Below the pieces are notes generated by a model. That model saw only the letters and a list, made by a program, of their open reading frames with translations. It was not told the origin of the DNA and did not search any database. Of a stretch of DNA of 60,000 nucleotides, positions 1-10,742 are shown piece after piece. This stretch comes from Symbiodinium natans (taxonomy: Eukaryota > Sar > Dinophyceae > Suessiales > Symbiodiniaceae). The translations under genes were made by a program, and so were the position numbers. Each line of letters begins with the position of its first letter. Position 1 is the first letter of the stretch. Location of the stretch: contig CAJNDS010002002.1 in NCBI GenBank assembly GCA_905221605.1, positions 560,001 through 620,000 on the forward strand. The letters are read 5' to 3'.

Positions 1-544
1 GCACAGCCAGGGGCCCAGTCCCGATCTCGGTCTTTGTCGCGATCCCGCCGGTCTCTGTCTGGGCTTTTTCGATCCTTGCGCTCGCGCTCTTCGCGGCCTG
101 GCGCACTACGGGCAAAAGCACTTTGACTGCTCCGCCTGGCAGGACTCTGTGTAACCCGCGTTGCCTCCTCGGGCAGTCTCCCCACGTGCAGCGCGCTGAG
201 CCTTGGCCACATGCTTACATCTCCGACAAAAGCACGATCTATTTTGCATATCGCAACGGATGAAGATAACTCGCAACGGAGCCTTGGCCTTGGCCGCCCT
301 AATTCCCTCTGTGCAAATCTCTTCTCCCGGAAGCTCAATGTTGCCATCTCCCAATGTCGGATGTTCGATCGAGTTCGCGATTGTTCAGAGGGGCGACCCC
401 ACTCCCAATGTGCGCCCCCGCCCCCTCCCCACGGGTGCACGGTTAGTAGTTGTGACCTTTTACCGCGTAGAAACGGACGAACCTCTGGAAGGTGTCACAC
501 AGACCTTGCTCAGCTGTGACTTTTCTGCAGATGAGGTCTTCTGA

Positions 545-770
545 GGTTGCAAGCCACCCAGCATGCCTTTTGCCTTAACTCTTAGGGTTTAGGGCTTGCC
601 ACCCAACATTTCCTTTCTTAGGGCTTGCCACCGCCCTGCCGGTTTAGGCCTTGCCACCCAACATCCTTTTCGGCTTAGGGTTTGCCATCCAACATCTGCT
701 AGTTGCCACCAAATTGTCACCCGACAGCTTCTTTTTGGAGTTTATACGGCTTGCCACCAAGCATCTCCCT
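545..770 (+). repeat. Degenerate tandem repeat with GCTTGCCACCCAACAT core
   Basis: The core GCTTGCCACCCAACAT or a close variant recurs at about 547, 594, 624, 651, 681 and 749, spaced roughly 30 to 70 bases apart. Several copies are preceded by TTAGGG-like sequence. It reads as a decayed minisatellite mixed with telomere-like repeats. Confidence 0.6.
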
Positions 771-1107
771 GTAACCTCTCTCTCAGTTTCAGTGACAGAA
801 GATGATAGTCCGAGTCAAGAAATAAATTAGTGGTTTCGGGTTAACAACTGTCACTCTTTCAGTGTGCTGGCGCCGACGTCAGTCCACGCTTGACAAGTCC
901 GGTTCAAAAAGCGTCGGTCCATGTTGAGAGGTCATACTTGTAGCTAGTGCTTGAGGCTTGGGGCCACTCAGCTCGGTCCTGGAAGAATACTGTTCAATTT
1001 CACAGCTTGCTATCCGAACCAATCCAGCCGCACGTCCTTATAATCCCAAACGCACTATTAAGGGTTAACCTGTGATCCAGAAGCTAGGAAGTTATAGTGG
1101 ATTTCCT

Positions 1108-1232
1108 GCCTCACTTCATTCTCTTCATTCACTCTCTAGTTCTCTTCATCATTTTAATTGTATTGTAAGTTCACGCACGAATACAATTAAAAGAAGAGAA
1201 CGGAGTGAATTTAGTGAGTGAAGTGAACACTA
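1108..1232. repeat. Long imperfect palindrome (MITE-like hairpin)
   Basis: The inner arms are TTTTAATTGTATT (near 1153-1166) and AATACAATTAAAA (near 1182-1194), flanked by TTCTCTTC and GAAGAGAA. The outer arms CTCACTTCATTC and GAGTGAAGTGAAC continue the complementarity. The fold would be about 120 bases with a short loop near 1170. The size and form resemble a miniature inverted-repeat element, but no target duplication was established. Confidence 0.5.
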
Positions 1233-2671
1233 TTACTATTATTACTGCCTTGGAGAACCTGATGTTGGGGTCTTGTGTCCCGAGCGTGTGGATTTGCAGT
1301 TAGCCCGGTTAAAAGAGGTGTGTGACAGGAACACTTTAAGGGTCAATTATGGGTTCCGGGAGACGAGGGTAATGGTGTACTGGTAAGGCATGAGTGAACA
1401 GTGAACTCAATTATTGTATTTGCAAGGAATTTAGCACCCCCCCCCCCCCCCCAGGATTAGGTATCGAAGCGTTCGACTTTGTTGGGGGCAGCTGGCGTCT
1501 GCTATCACCTCCCCAAAAATGGCCCCGCAAGAATGCTGCCCTCAACCCTGCATACACCCTAAAGCCTCTGCATGCCGGACCGGGTTGAGGCGGCCGACGC
1601 GCATAGGTGTGATTCAATGGGAAACCTGCCCCCACCCTCCACCCCTTCCCGAAATACGGCCAGAGGGCGTTGTCCAGATAACTTCCAGGTGCCGGCTGCC
1701 CCGGCTTCCCCAGGGATTGGCCCTCGCCAAGCTTCCTCCGCACGAGGCACAGCAGAATTCGAACGCAAGAAGACATCCTGAACTTTGAGCAACATGATGC
1801 TGAGCCGGTGTGTCTGCACTTGTTTTATCCAAGTGCACAATGGAGTCGTGCTTACACAGGCTAGCGGACCTCTGATACGTCTCAAGTTCAGGCGCAAAGA
1901 AGCTTTTCGTTTCCCCAGTCCTCAGAAGCATCATGGCCATGGCCGACGGCCTATTCGACACTTCAAGGTGCCTTTCGATCTCGATCAAGTACCTGCAGAG
2001 GTACTGAAAGTGGAGAGTAGTTGATGATGTGAACGGCACCAAGGAAATGAGTCATGCGGATTGGAAAGAAAGCTTGTCGACTGGGCACTCTTTCCGCCTT
2101 GCCTCAGACACAACGCGGCATGCCCGAAGAAACGCACCAAGAATCCCATGCGGCGCCAACAAAGTCTAACCCAGGTTACTTGTAGAAGGCGTGACCTCTG
2201 GGGGGAGTCCACGGAAGCGCAGGTTCAAAGCAAGCAGCCGAGAACGCAGCAGCCGCTGCAGCGTCAAGCAGACACACCGGGCTTTCGAATACAAGTCATG
2301 TCCAAGTCACGTCATCATACCGTGCCAAGATATCTGCGAGCTTGGACTCTGCCTTTAACATGCAGATGCGCGGCCTCCCTCCATTCACCAACTCAACTCA
2401 GTGCAGCCGCTCAGACATCCCAGAATGTCCCCGGACCTGCTCGTCCAGCTTGTACTTCTTGGAAACGGCGGCAAGGTCCTGCCACACGGTCACGGAGGCA
2501 CTGCGCAAGTGGCAATGCAGTGAGGCTGTCACCGCGGTCCTTGTCAGCCTTCACCTGGGCATGGCTGATTGGCAACGCTTCCGTTTGTTCTTGGACATGT
2601 CTGAACGATTGCGAATGATTGCAACAAAGGCTCCTTGCCCACAAAGGTGCCCTCCTCCATTTCGCGCATTT

Positions 2672-2959
2672 TTACGACCAGCAATCCTGCTGGGCTATTT
2701 GCACCTGCGCGCAGGGTTTCGTTTTTGTACTCATACTACGTGGTCTCATGAGGGGTCCACGTTCAAGCACGTCGTACAAGCGCTCCATGTCTTCCACGAA
2801 GGTCTCTTGCCGGTTCCTGTGAAAAGGAACGCCAAAGATCGCCAATGTGAAGGTTGGACAGGTCAACATGTCCGATAGGCGGCTCTCAGGCGCTTGCTTC
2901 ATGATGTCACTCAGTCGCCGGGCGTGCCGCTCCTTGAAGCAGCTGGAGGGGTGAGACAA
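2672..2959 (-). CDS. Unassigned coding-like fragment
   Basis: An open stretch of about 95 codons begins at a Met at 2959. It has a balanced, protein-like composition with segments such as RHARRLSDIMKQAPESRLSD and ETFVEDMERLYDVLERGP, which would be largely helical. No family is recognised. The neighbouring minus-strand frames towards 2410 are partly open, so this may be one exon or a decayed retroelement gag piece. Codon statistics or transcript data would decide. Confidence 0.2.
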   Translation of the reverse strand: MSHPSSCFKERHARRLSDIMKQAPESRLSDMLTCPTFTLAIFGVPFHRNRQETFVEDMERLYDVLERGPLMRPRSMSTKTKPCAQVQIAQQDCWS

Positions 2960-5020
2960 GCAAAAAGCAAATGCGAAAACTGTTTTTCTTGGTGCTGTCC
3001 TCTATATGGAAATAGTCGCACAGCTCCTGCACGTCTGGGTCCTTACTCGCTCGAGACCCACTGAATTGCTAAGGGGAATGGTCAAGTTTCACGTTTCGTT
3101 TTTGCTTGTCGGGTGATGCGTTACCGTGCGTCGGACACGTTTGGTGCAGCTTCGTGTCCAATCTTGACAATGTTTCAATGTCATTTCGGATGGTTGTTTC
3201 CTACGTCCTTCCGGACAGCTTTGAAGATGCACAGACGTTGCAGCATGAGTCGCACAATGAGTCGCACAAAACACCACACAAGTAACCGGAACCCCGAACC
3301 AGGCCATTTCGTTGCAGCACCCCGAGTATGGAACAGACGTGCCCGACTCGGAAAATCCAGTACCACCATTGTGGGGGCAGTAAACTATGCAGGAAAAATG
3401 AAAGTTCACACCTCCATACATGCGTTTCACGTCCAGATCGAGGCCTTTAACACACAGCCTCATGGCAAGTGAGACCTTTGAAAGGGATCCTTGGGAAAGG
3501 ACGATTCACGCCTCTGGCAGGCCATGGCACAAGCCAAAAGGCTCAAGGGATTGCAACTGGCACAGGCAAGAACGAGGCCCCGAAAAAGCAGAACGACTTT
3601 GCACCCAAACCTGCCTTGGCGCGAAAGTTGCTAGCACTCCGGATGCATGCCCGGACGCGTGTCATCCTGAGTGCATCCTGAGCGTAGCCGTGCCTCGAGA
3701 CAAACCAGGCACCAAGGTCCAGAGGTTGTTGGTGATGCCCTTGCTGCAGTCAAGCCACGGACCAGGACTGAGCCGTAGGAAGGCGAGGCTTGCGGCATGT
3801 GGAAAAGCAGCGCCGGGGGGGATACATGTGCACGATGGGGCCGATGGGATTGCTTGGGTTTGTTTGGACATCACCAACGTCTGTCTCAAAACTCAAATCT
3901 CAAATGGTTTGCTTGTTTTTGCCTTGACTCCCCTCCGCTTGCTCACCAAATTTGGGTGTGCTGTCGCGCCTGAGTTGCGGGTTCCTCCCCACATTTCGCA
4001 AAAGTTTCGTGAATGCGGATTGGAAACCGCTAGGGGACTCTGGTACTTTAGTGAGGTTCTTGCAGAACCTGTCTCTTCGTACCATCGTGTTGCGGCACTT
4101 TCGGAGCGATTGGCTTGTTTTGTCCAATGCGAAAGTTGCCAACAACATGAAAAACCCGGACCTCAAAGCGATCAACATTGCTGATGCATTCTGTCAGAAG
4201 TGGGGAGGGAGGGCGAAGCGGGCTCTGCTCCTGAAATCCTGTCTGCCCCATTTCCTGCTTCTCAGTCTTCGACAATCATGTTGTTGTCCACTTCCTCCAC
4301 CGTGGTCCCGCCCTGCAGGGGGTGTGAGCCGAGCTCTTTGCAAAAGAAACATTTTGGGCAAGCGGCAAATCGCTACTCTTCCGCTTCGCAAACTCGCCAT
4401 TGGGCCTGCTGAATAGCCGCCGAAGGCTGCGCAGGGTTCGCTAGCGTCGCCAATATCAATGGATTGGCCGTGAGCCTGCACTGAGCATCCAACACATTGA
4501 CACGTCTTGCCTCTAAGGACTACAAGTCGGGGCAGCGGCAAAGGATTTGCCGCCAGCAAAGGGTTCCCGCCGAACAGGCCTCTCATGACGGAACGTGCGC
4601 ACACCATGAAGTTAGACACCTCGGCCATGCTCTGGCGACGGTTTTCCTGAACAATTGCAGTCAACGCATACACATACACACAGAGACGTTGTGAGATTTT
4701 GCGGCATTTCACGCAGAAACGCTGCTGCGAAGTGCCACATGCTTTTCTGTCCATGCCTTTTTGCTTCTTACATGCCTGTACACATCATGGTTTCGCTTCC
4801 AACACTGTATGCTAAAAAGACGCTAGCAGTATCACCGCCGCTGGCCTTCTTACGTGAACACAGTGCCTGGCTGCCTTGCTCGCACAAGCTGACTTCTTTC
4901 TAGCACAGCGAGACCGGCATCATGCACATGCCAGAGGAATAGAGCAAAAAAATCGAAACACGTACCGACGGTGCCTGAGAACAGCCCCGGTAATTCACAA
5001 TTTTGCCCCGGCTTTGTAAC
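2960..5020. other. Stretch without a recognised gene
   Basis: A 254-codon plus-strand ORF (3420-4184) and a 186-codon minus-strand ORF (4194-4754) are present, but neither shows a domain, repeat or family motif. Several frames are open at once, as expected in GC-rich DNA. Nothing further is visible. Confidence 0.4.
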
Positions 5021-5323
5021 TCAGACGTAGAAAGCCAATGCGGAGCCAATGCGGGGCCTGCCAGACTGCCATCGGGCGGCATTGTCCCGGGTGCCACGAA
5101 GCCCTGGCAGATCGGCACACGGATCAGGCGGGAGACTATTCGTAACCTGTTTCCGCACCTGGGCCGGGGGTGGCGGTGGAGGCGGCGCATCCTGACACTC
5201 TCCCAAAAACAGAAGCTTAAGTTCCTCGATAGTTGACACTGTACCCACTTGGCCTCGCCATGTTTTTTTGTGCGGCCCATGACGCTTGCTACTCAGGCTA
5301 ACAAACTGGAGCACTGCGCACAT
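5021..5323 (-). CDS. Unassigned coding-like fragment with a proline run
   Basis: A 100-codon ORF contains a run of seven prolines in the segment DAPPPPPPPAQVRKQV, preceded by a helix-like stretch STIEELKLLFLGECQ. The composition is protein-like, but no family is recognised. It may be an exon or a piece of an old retroelement gag. Confidence 0.2.
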   Translation of the reverse strand: MCAVLQFVSLSSKRHGPHKKTWRGQVGTVSTIEELKLLFLGECQDAPPPPPPPAQVRKQVTNSLPPDPCADLPGLRGTRDNAARWQSGRPRIGSALAFYV

Positions 5324-5400
5324 GCAAACTTGGATTCGGATGCAAGACTCTCAACCAGGTAGGACGGGGTTGTGTTTGGGCACGCTCACAAGCAACGTCA

Positions 5401-5420
5401 GCCCTAAACCCTAAACCCAA
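5401..5420 (+). repeat. Short interstitial telomere-like tract
   Basis: Two units of CCCTAAA occur in tandem. This is the complement of the TTTAGGG telomere unit used by plants and reported for dinoflagellates. It is too short to mark a chromosome end. Confidence 0.5.
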
Positions 5421-5631
5421 AGTGGTTTAAGGAGTTCCTGAACCTTCAACAGCAAGTTGAAATCGAGAATTAGTTTTCGGAAAACATCCTGGCCTGGTCC
5501 AATCACAAGGTCTTAACGCGGCCAGCATAGCACTTCTGGCAACAGCAACATGCTTTTAACCACAAGAAACCCTTCCTTCAGCCACTTTGCTAGTTTCATG
5601 AATGTAGTGAGCATATGCACGCAAAAAAACA

Positions 5632-5950
5632 TTTTTCCTTCTTTTCTCGCATTTTTTCAGCCTGCGGGGGTGCGAGCGAGCTCCGTCCCTCGCACGTCTT
5701 CAAACAGATCCCCCAACGGGTTGCTCCGCCCCGCCAGCGGCAACTCGAGTAGCGACATGGAGCCACCGCCAGCATGCCAATCCATCTGTGAACACTGCTG
5801 GCCTCAAACGTGTGGTTGGCGCAAAAAAGTGACGACTCCGCGAGCGAGCTCCGGGTACGTGAGGCCCCAGATGTCCGGCGTACCGCGCTGGCGGAGCGTC
5901 GCGCCCCTCCTCCGTACGGAAAAGAGCGGAAGGCACGACCTCAAGAGAAC
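5632..5950 (-). pseudogene. 5'-truncated LINE 3' end (RLE C-terminus and A-rich tail)
   Basis: Read on the minus strand, the sequence has the TYPEL motif seen downstream of the RLE core in the other LINE copies here (near 5840-5860). A short C-terminus NPLGDLFEDVRGTELARTPAG ends in a stop at 5658-5660. The stop runs straight into an A-rich tail with a TGCGAG core at 5632-5657. The same tail form follows the other copies at 12752, 13585 and 10743. Everything upstream of the RLE end is missing, which is the usual outcome of aborted target-primed reverse transcription. Confidence 0.6.
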
Positions 5951-6108
5951 ATCAACCCTCAAGAAGGCAGTACAGGAATTGAGAAAAACAATACATAATT
6001 TTCCTCTACTTTGGCCGTCTGTTTGGCTTCCTGCTGTTCAAGCTTGCATGTAGCATTTCACAGGCAGTCCTTTGATGCGCACTAGCCTAAACTCCCGAAT
6101 CCCACTTC

Positions 6109-6135
6109 GTTTTTTTTCCCACACTCCTTTTTGCT
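6109..6135 (-). repeat. Possible second LINE-type A-rich tail
   Basis: On the minus strand GCAAAAAGGAGTGTGGGAAA is followed by further A residues. It matches the A-block, TGYGRG core, A-block form of the other LINE tails in the window. No LINE coding sequence was recognised upstream, so this could be a nearly complete truncation. Confidence 0.35.
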
Positions 6136-6422
6136 GCTGCATGGGTCTGCGGTCCTTGTGCACCCTACGGCTCGGGAGGGGGGGGACGACGGAGGTCCAT
6201 GGGGGCAAAACTTCAAAGTGCCCACCCAGCCCACACTGGAAGATCAGCTAGCGGAAGGAATTTTCTTCCCGGATACCGGATTTCGTCAGTCGTGCCCCAA
6301 CAGCTGACCAGCCCGAAGGGGCTGCGCGGGAGCGGCTACGAGCGAGGAGTCGGATGAACTGGGCTGCCTCCTCGCTCCATCGCCCTCCGAGCTCAACCCC
6401 GACCACAACGAGCCGGCACCGC

Positions 6423-6427
6423 GCGGA
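6423..6427. repeat. Target-site duplication GCGGA, left copy
   Basis: GCGGA directly precedes the LTR at 6428. The same five bases follow the other LTR at 12731-12735. Confidence 0.7.
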
Positions 6428-6604
6428 TGCGCGCGGGGCTACGCAGTTGGAATCGTATTGGGCTCAAAATACAATCGCGCAATTTTTACACTGCCAGGCA
6501 AGGAACCTGAAAGGCTGCGGATTCACGGTCATGGTTTTCATGACAACGAAACAGGTATATGCATGCTACAGCATTTACTGTTCGTACGCGTTCGTACGCT
6601 CGCA
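6428..6604 (-). repeat. 3' LTR of the copia element
   Basis: This 177-base repeat pairs with 12554-12730. Visible differences are A/C in the run after CGCGCA, C/T in CTGCYAGGC and C/A in ACGAAAMAGG. Its plus-strand right end carries a CGTACGCGTTCGTACG palindrome-like block. Confidence 0.88.
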
Positions 6605-6616
6605 CGCCCCTTATAA
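6605..6616 (-). other. Candidate polypurine tract
   Basis: On the minus strand ATAAGGGGCG directly precedes the 3' LTR. It is short and interrupted by CG just before the LTR, so it is a weak match to a polypurine tract, but the location is right for plus-strand priming. Confidence 0.4.
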
Positions 6617-6794
6617 AGAGGCTGGAGCTTTGACTTGAAACACCCCACCGAATTGAGATGAGGCTGGATTTTAGTGACACCGTGCAAAATTCTCAAACCA
6701 AAATCCGAAGTCAGAACGTGCGTTGCTCCAAAGCGTGTAGGCCTGAGCTTGCTCAAAAGCCGAAGCCTGAGCTCGACCGGATCCCTCACAAGGC

Positions 6795-7544
6795 CTAAGC
6801 CTGAGTGATGTGGGCGTAGCACATGTGCGCGGCACAAAGTTGCAAAGCGTTTACTGCAACTGCAAAGTTGGGCTTCCAAGGGGTCAACTTGTTCGGCGCA
6901 CTGTGCTTTGCCATGAGGCTGGCTACCAACTCAATTTGCGCGGCATCTTGTAAAATTTGTCGCAAATCTGATGTGCTCATGTCAACCATGCTCAGTTCAT
7001 GAAGACACTGTTCCTTCAATGTTGAATCCAAATGCTTAGTCAAACAATTTGCAGGATTTGCATGTCCAGGAACTTTGCCTACCTTCAGGGCTTTTTGGTG
7101 CACAAGCTCTTGAACAAACAGTGCTGCCACTTCGATGTGTCGCATGCGGCTGCGAGCGCCCAGACGCTTGGCCGTTTGCAACGCTGTGCTCGCATCAGTC
7201 CACAACCGAGGCACACTCAGCTTCATGTTGAAATCTTCCTCTGCTAACTGTTTGAACATAATGTCCCGCGCCCCTCGACTCAGAGCTCTAGTTTCAGCTT
7301 CACCTGATGATGTAGCAGATGTAGCAGGTGTTCCAGGCTGTGTCTGTGGATGCGCTATAACTACACTGCCTCCTACATTGATGACGGTGCAATCTGTTGA
7401 GCGGCGAGTGTCAGCACACCCGGCCCAATCTGAGTCCGTGAAACCATCAAGGGTCAGAACTCCAGATGCCAAACTTTCAGGGTTCAAGGTGGTAACCCTT
7501 GCAAGGTCTGGTTTGCGCAGCAAGTAACGTTGAGGTTGCTCCAA
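6795..7544 (-). pseudogene. Copia RNase H domain
   Basis: RNase H degrades RNA in RNA-DNA hybrids during reverse transcription. The copia-type motifs are all visible in order: GFTDSDWAGCADTRRSTDC with the first Asp, SSGEAETRAL with the Glu, LWTDASTALQTAKRLG with the next Asp, SRMRHIEVAALFVQELV, and VPGHANPANCLTKHL. The stop lies at 6795, about 190 bases before the LTR. The frame differs from that of the upstream RT, and the two ORFs overlap at 7484-7544, so a frameshift separates the domains. The residues needed for catalysis appear present. Confidence 0.85.
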
Positions 7545-8791
7545 TCCACCTCACGCGGATCACGCATGTGACGAGCAAGTTCTTTCACTTCGAACCGTAT
7601 GTCTCTACGATCGATGCTCAAATAAATGAGGGAACCAACGCACTTGGGGAACAGTTCCGCACGGCGTGCATCCACAGGCTGCGTGTTTTCCTCTGTGTGA
7701 GGGATACGATGTCCTGCGACTTTCGATGGCTTCGCGTTCCAGAGGTCGAGGAGTGTCAAAACATTGTCGCGATGCTTGTTGTCGAGCAGCGTGAAAAACG
7801 CATCTGCTGTGCGGAGTTTCGTGCGCCCTAGAACATTCACTTTGGTGCCTGGCCTTTCGATATCCCCATTTTTCATGTCAAGATATTTTCCCAAACCGTC
7901 TTTGGATTGGAGGAAATTGAGATCTGCATCGGACGCGCCCCTGCGTACATCATCAACGTGATGCAGCAATGTCGCATCTGTGTTGCTGCAGGTGTAAACG
8001 GTAGGGTCACGCTTGCCACGCACAAAATGGTAACCATGCGAAACCAGTTTGTCAGCGACGACTTTCTCGAACTCTTGACGATAATTGCTGCCCGCAGGCC
8101 CATCGAGCTGCAGGACGACGTGTTTGCACAAGTCCGCATCAGATATTCCGACGAACTCGGCTTTCGTCTTGGCATCTTGGGCTGCCAACCACGCGTGAAA
8201 ATGCTTGACGTACTCAGGCAGCATGCGAACATACACCGGGTTGCCATTGCTGTCTCCCGAGTCGGTGCCCAACAAATATGCGCAGCGAACATCTCCGGAG
8301 CGTGAATGCCAGCCGTTCTTGAGGCATTTTAGCTCTAGAAGAACATGTGATTCTTCATACGGAGTTGGGGCGAATGTGTTGATTTCTTCGGCAAGTTCCT
8401 CTTTTGAATACCGCTTCTTGATGTCTGCACAAGTGAAACGCGAACGATATGCACCGCGCTTGATTTCATCAACCCATTTGAAGTTGAAAAGCTTGCATTT
8501 GCGCGGAATTGCGGATTTGAGTTTCGGTGTTGCAAACTGCTTTTCCACAAGGGTCGCCATCTGCACATCCCTGGCTTTTTCAACTTCGCGCGGATCCAAC
8601 TGAGCGTCCAGCAAATCTAAGACTGATGAGATTTTCTGCTCCCATTGACCACTACGTGCCCATTCCTGGATTTGAGACAATGCGTCACTGATTGTTCCCA
8701 CACGCTGCACTTTGGGTGCAGCCTCGCTGGATGTTGCAGGCTCGCTGCTTTCCGGAGCAGGGCGCTTGTCCAGCACAACAGGTGGAGGCAA
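7484..8791 (-). pseudogene. Copia reverse transcriptase (RVT_2 type)
   Basis: This is the RNA-dependent DNA polymerase of the element. The ORF of 435 codons contains the RVT_2 landmarks KWVDEIKRGAYRSRFTCADI, SGDVRCAYLL (palm aspartate region) and LLHHVDDVRRGA near 7940-7972, which holds the paired catalytic aspartates in HVDD form. The C-terminal connection LFPKCVGSLIYLSIDRRDI resembles the copia segment preceding RNase H. The last residues after SNLNVTCC are out of frame. Upstream, a proline-rich linker (8685-9050) sits in another frame. Confidence 0.85.
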
Positions 8792-8794
8792 TGG

Positions 8795-9130
8795 AACAGC
8801 ATTGACGCCAGTTGAACACGCGGGATGGGCGCAGCACCAGCTCCCCGGAAAGGGGAAGTGGACTTGGCGCTTCCAGTTGAAACGGCGATGGCGGCGTGGG
8901 AGGAGTCATGGCCATATTCTCTGCGCTGTCCGGTGTCATGCCGCGCGGTTCCGACAACGATGTTCCGGGAACGTTTGCTGGAGACTCACTGGGGTCTGGC
9001 ACAGCTACATCAGGCATGATAGGAGGAACGGGCAGCAGCAGGTGGCTCAACGCTCGGAGGCGGTTGGCTTGCTTCCGACACAGGTGGGGCAGGCAATGCT
9101 ACAACTTGGCTGCTTTCTGTGCGTACCTTT
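8795..9130 (-). pseudogene. Degraded linker between copia integrase and RT
   Basis: Proline- and serine-rich translation such as TPPTPPSPFQLEAPSPLPLS is typical of the low-complexity spacer between integrase and RT in copia polyproteins. Frames change at both edges, so the original reading frame is broken here. Confidence 0.45.
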
Positions 9131-9132
9131 GT

Positions 9133-9661
9133 TCACTTGCCTGTGGGCGCCCAGGGCAAACCACAAGCCGCATTTAGGTATGTTACGTCATGTTGATCTG
9201 CTAGCGGCAGACGTCGGACTGAGCGCACGGTGATTGCGCCAGCATCCGTCAACACAACGGCGGAATCATCAACCTCTAACCGACCAACAAACAACCCCTT
9301 AAACCACCGAGGCTTGGCCTTGCTCAGGGACTTGGTGTCAGGAAGTTTGCACCAAACCGACCTCCCCAAATTCGACGATGGGGGTGGCGTAGTCACGCCC
9401 AGACACGATGCGAAACGGTGTCATGTTGTCGGCCTGCACATGGAATCTGGCCCACACGAAGGCAACCCAGCGGCAAAGCCATGGGACCAAGGGATGGTTA
9501 ATGTCCAGCGGTTCGGCAGGATTTGGGTATGCTTCGTTCAAGGCACTGAGCCATGTGCGCAGCATTTGCGTTCTCGGTGCCACCTTGGCTGGCGTGGCTG
9601 TACCGCGGGGCCGCTCGGACTTGGACATGATCGTGTCCCAGTTCTTTTTGGACTTGATCAA
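9133..9661 (-). pseudogene. Copia integrase C-terminal part
   Basis: Two overlapping frames carry the end of the integrase. One (9338-9661) runs through SPNP-like helical sequence to FGEVGLVQTS. The other (9133-9396) continues with SVWCKLPDTKSLSKAKPRW and FKGLFVGRLEVDDSAVVLT, which resembles the SH3-like C-terminal domain of copia integrases. The frame change near 9340-9400 disrupts the polyprotein. Confidence 0.65.
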
Positions 9662-10313
9662 CCACAGTGCGCAATGCTGATTCTTGGTCGTGCTGGAGGA
9701 TCACCTTCGGGTACCCCAACCGTCTAACCCAAGAAGTTAATGCACGCACCGTGTACGCTTCTCCCCCTTTGTGAGGCACGAATGCCATCATGGGCCATCC
9801 GGAAGACAAGTCCGTTCCTGTCAGAACTGTGGCCTTTTTGCTTTCTTCTGCAACGAGCTGACCGTCACGACCGAAGAACTGATAATAGACTTGCAGTACG
9901 GGAATTTGAGGATCCTCGTGCTTGCTTTTGCGTTTGTGCTGGGAATCGGCAGCTTTCCCGGCTACGCAATGCGGGCACCACGCTGCAAAGTCGGCGTGTG
10001 TTAAATTGTGGCGAGCACGCTGCTCGTCGGACGGGGCATCCGGGGTCAGAAGACCTGCTGGCTGCGGTGGCGCAAGTTCCCTGCCACGCTCCACATCTGC
10101 ATTTTCGGGGGCATCGGGATCAGGGTCAGCGCCTGCATCGGAACCGGGCTCACTGATCTCAGTGGGAGAGTAATGCATAGGGCTGGGACTTTCATCCCCA
10201 TCGTGCTGTTGAGAGCCGAGTTGCACAGTCAGCTGCTGCATCTGACTGGTCAACATTTGAACTTGCTGTTCAAGGTTTGCCATTGCAACTTTGTTCGGGC
10301 AAAGGGCAAGCAA
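9498..10313 (-). pseudogene. Copia integrase, zinc and catalytic core
   Basis: Integrase joins the cDNA to the target. The ORF begins with a coiled-coil-like segment (ANLEQQVQMLTSQMQQLTVQ), then an acidic linker. A zinc-binding N-terminal domain follows, HNLTHADFAAWCPHCVAGK, then the rve core. The second catalytic Asp is in VILQHDQESAL and the Glu in SQGGTENANAAH. At the place of the first catalytic Asp the sequence is VLQVYYQFFG, with TAT where an Asp codon would be expected, so this copy looks catalytically dead. After LERSIPKSCRTAGH the frame is lost. Confidence 0.82.
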
Positions 10314-10319
10314 TGACTG

Positions 10320-10742
10320 TCGTGGAGTTTAATTAACCAAACGGCGTTAATGACCCCTTACCGTAACCTAAAGGACCTGGCTCAAGCCTTTCAGGATTGG
10401 TGGAAGGTGCGAAGTGCAACCACTCTACGGCTTTGGAACCGGAGGGTGCTCAAACGCTCAAGGAAGACTCGTCCGAAGATGTGTATTCTGCGGGCGATTC
10501 TGGGGACTGGCTGTCAGGAAAAGATGCCGCTTGCACGGTATCAGGTGACGAATCGGCAGTCCGATTCTCTGATGAGCGTGCTTCTTGCTGGATCTGTGCC
10601 TTCAGCTGGTGGACGCGCTTCTTCAGAGCACGTTTGTTTTCAGCAGCTACGGATCTCTTCTTTGAACGAACACACGTGCCTGTTTGGGGATCACGTTTGC
10701 GGACGCGTTCCTTTTTTTTTTGCACTTGTGCCTTTCGCCTTG
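10320..10742 (-). pseudogene. Copia leader or gag-like basic segment
   Basis: A minus-strand ORF (10450-10824) is rich in Lys and Arg (SKKRSVAAENKRALKKRVHQ) followed by an acidic, serine-rich tail. It lies upstream of integrase and could be gag-derived. Its first part is read through a LINE tail (10743-10774), so only the portion below about 10742 belongs to the copia element. Confidence 0.35.

Larger units (their letters stand above)
1..2600. other. Gene-poor stretch with small repeats
   Basis: No protein family is recognisable on either strand. ORFs are short, overlap on both strands and have compositions typical of random GC-rich sequence. The stretch holds a degenerate tandem repeat near 545-770, a hairpin near 1108-1232 and a C run at 1439-1453. 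Nothing else can be supported. Confidence 0.5.

Noticed and set aside
3420-4184. 254-codon plus-strand ORF as a gene
   Set aside because: No domain, no family, and overlapping open frames on the other strand. Length alone is not persuasive in GC-rich DNA.
6460-6475. Dinoflagellate spliced-leader relic (TTGGGCTCAA)
   Set aside because: The sequence matches only a few bases of the leader and lies inside the copia LTR. No full 22-base leader was seen anywhere.
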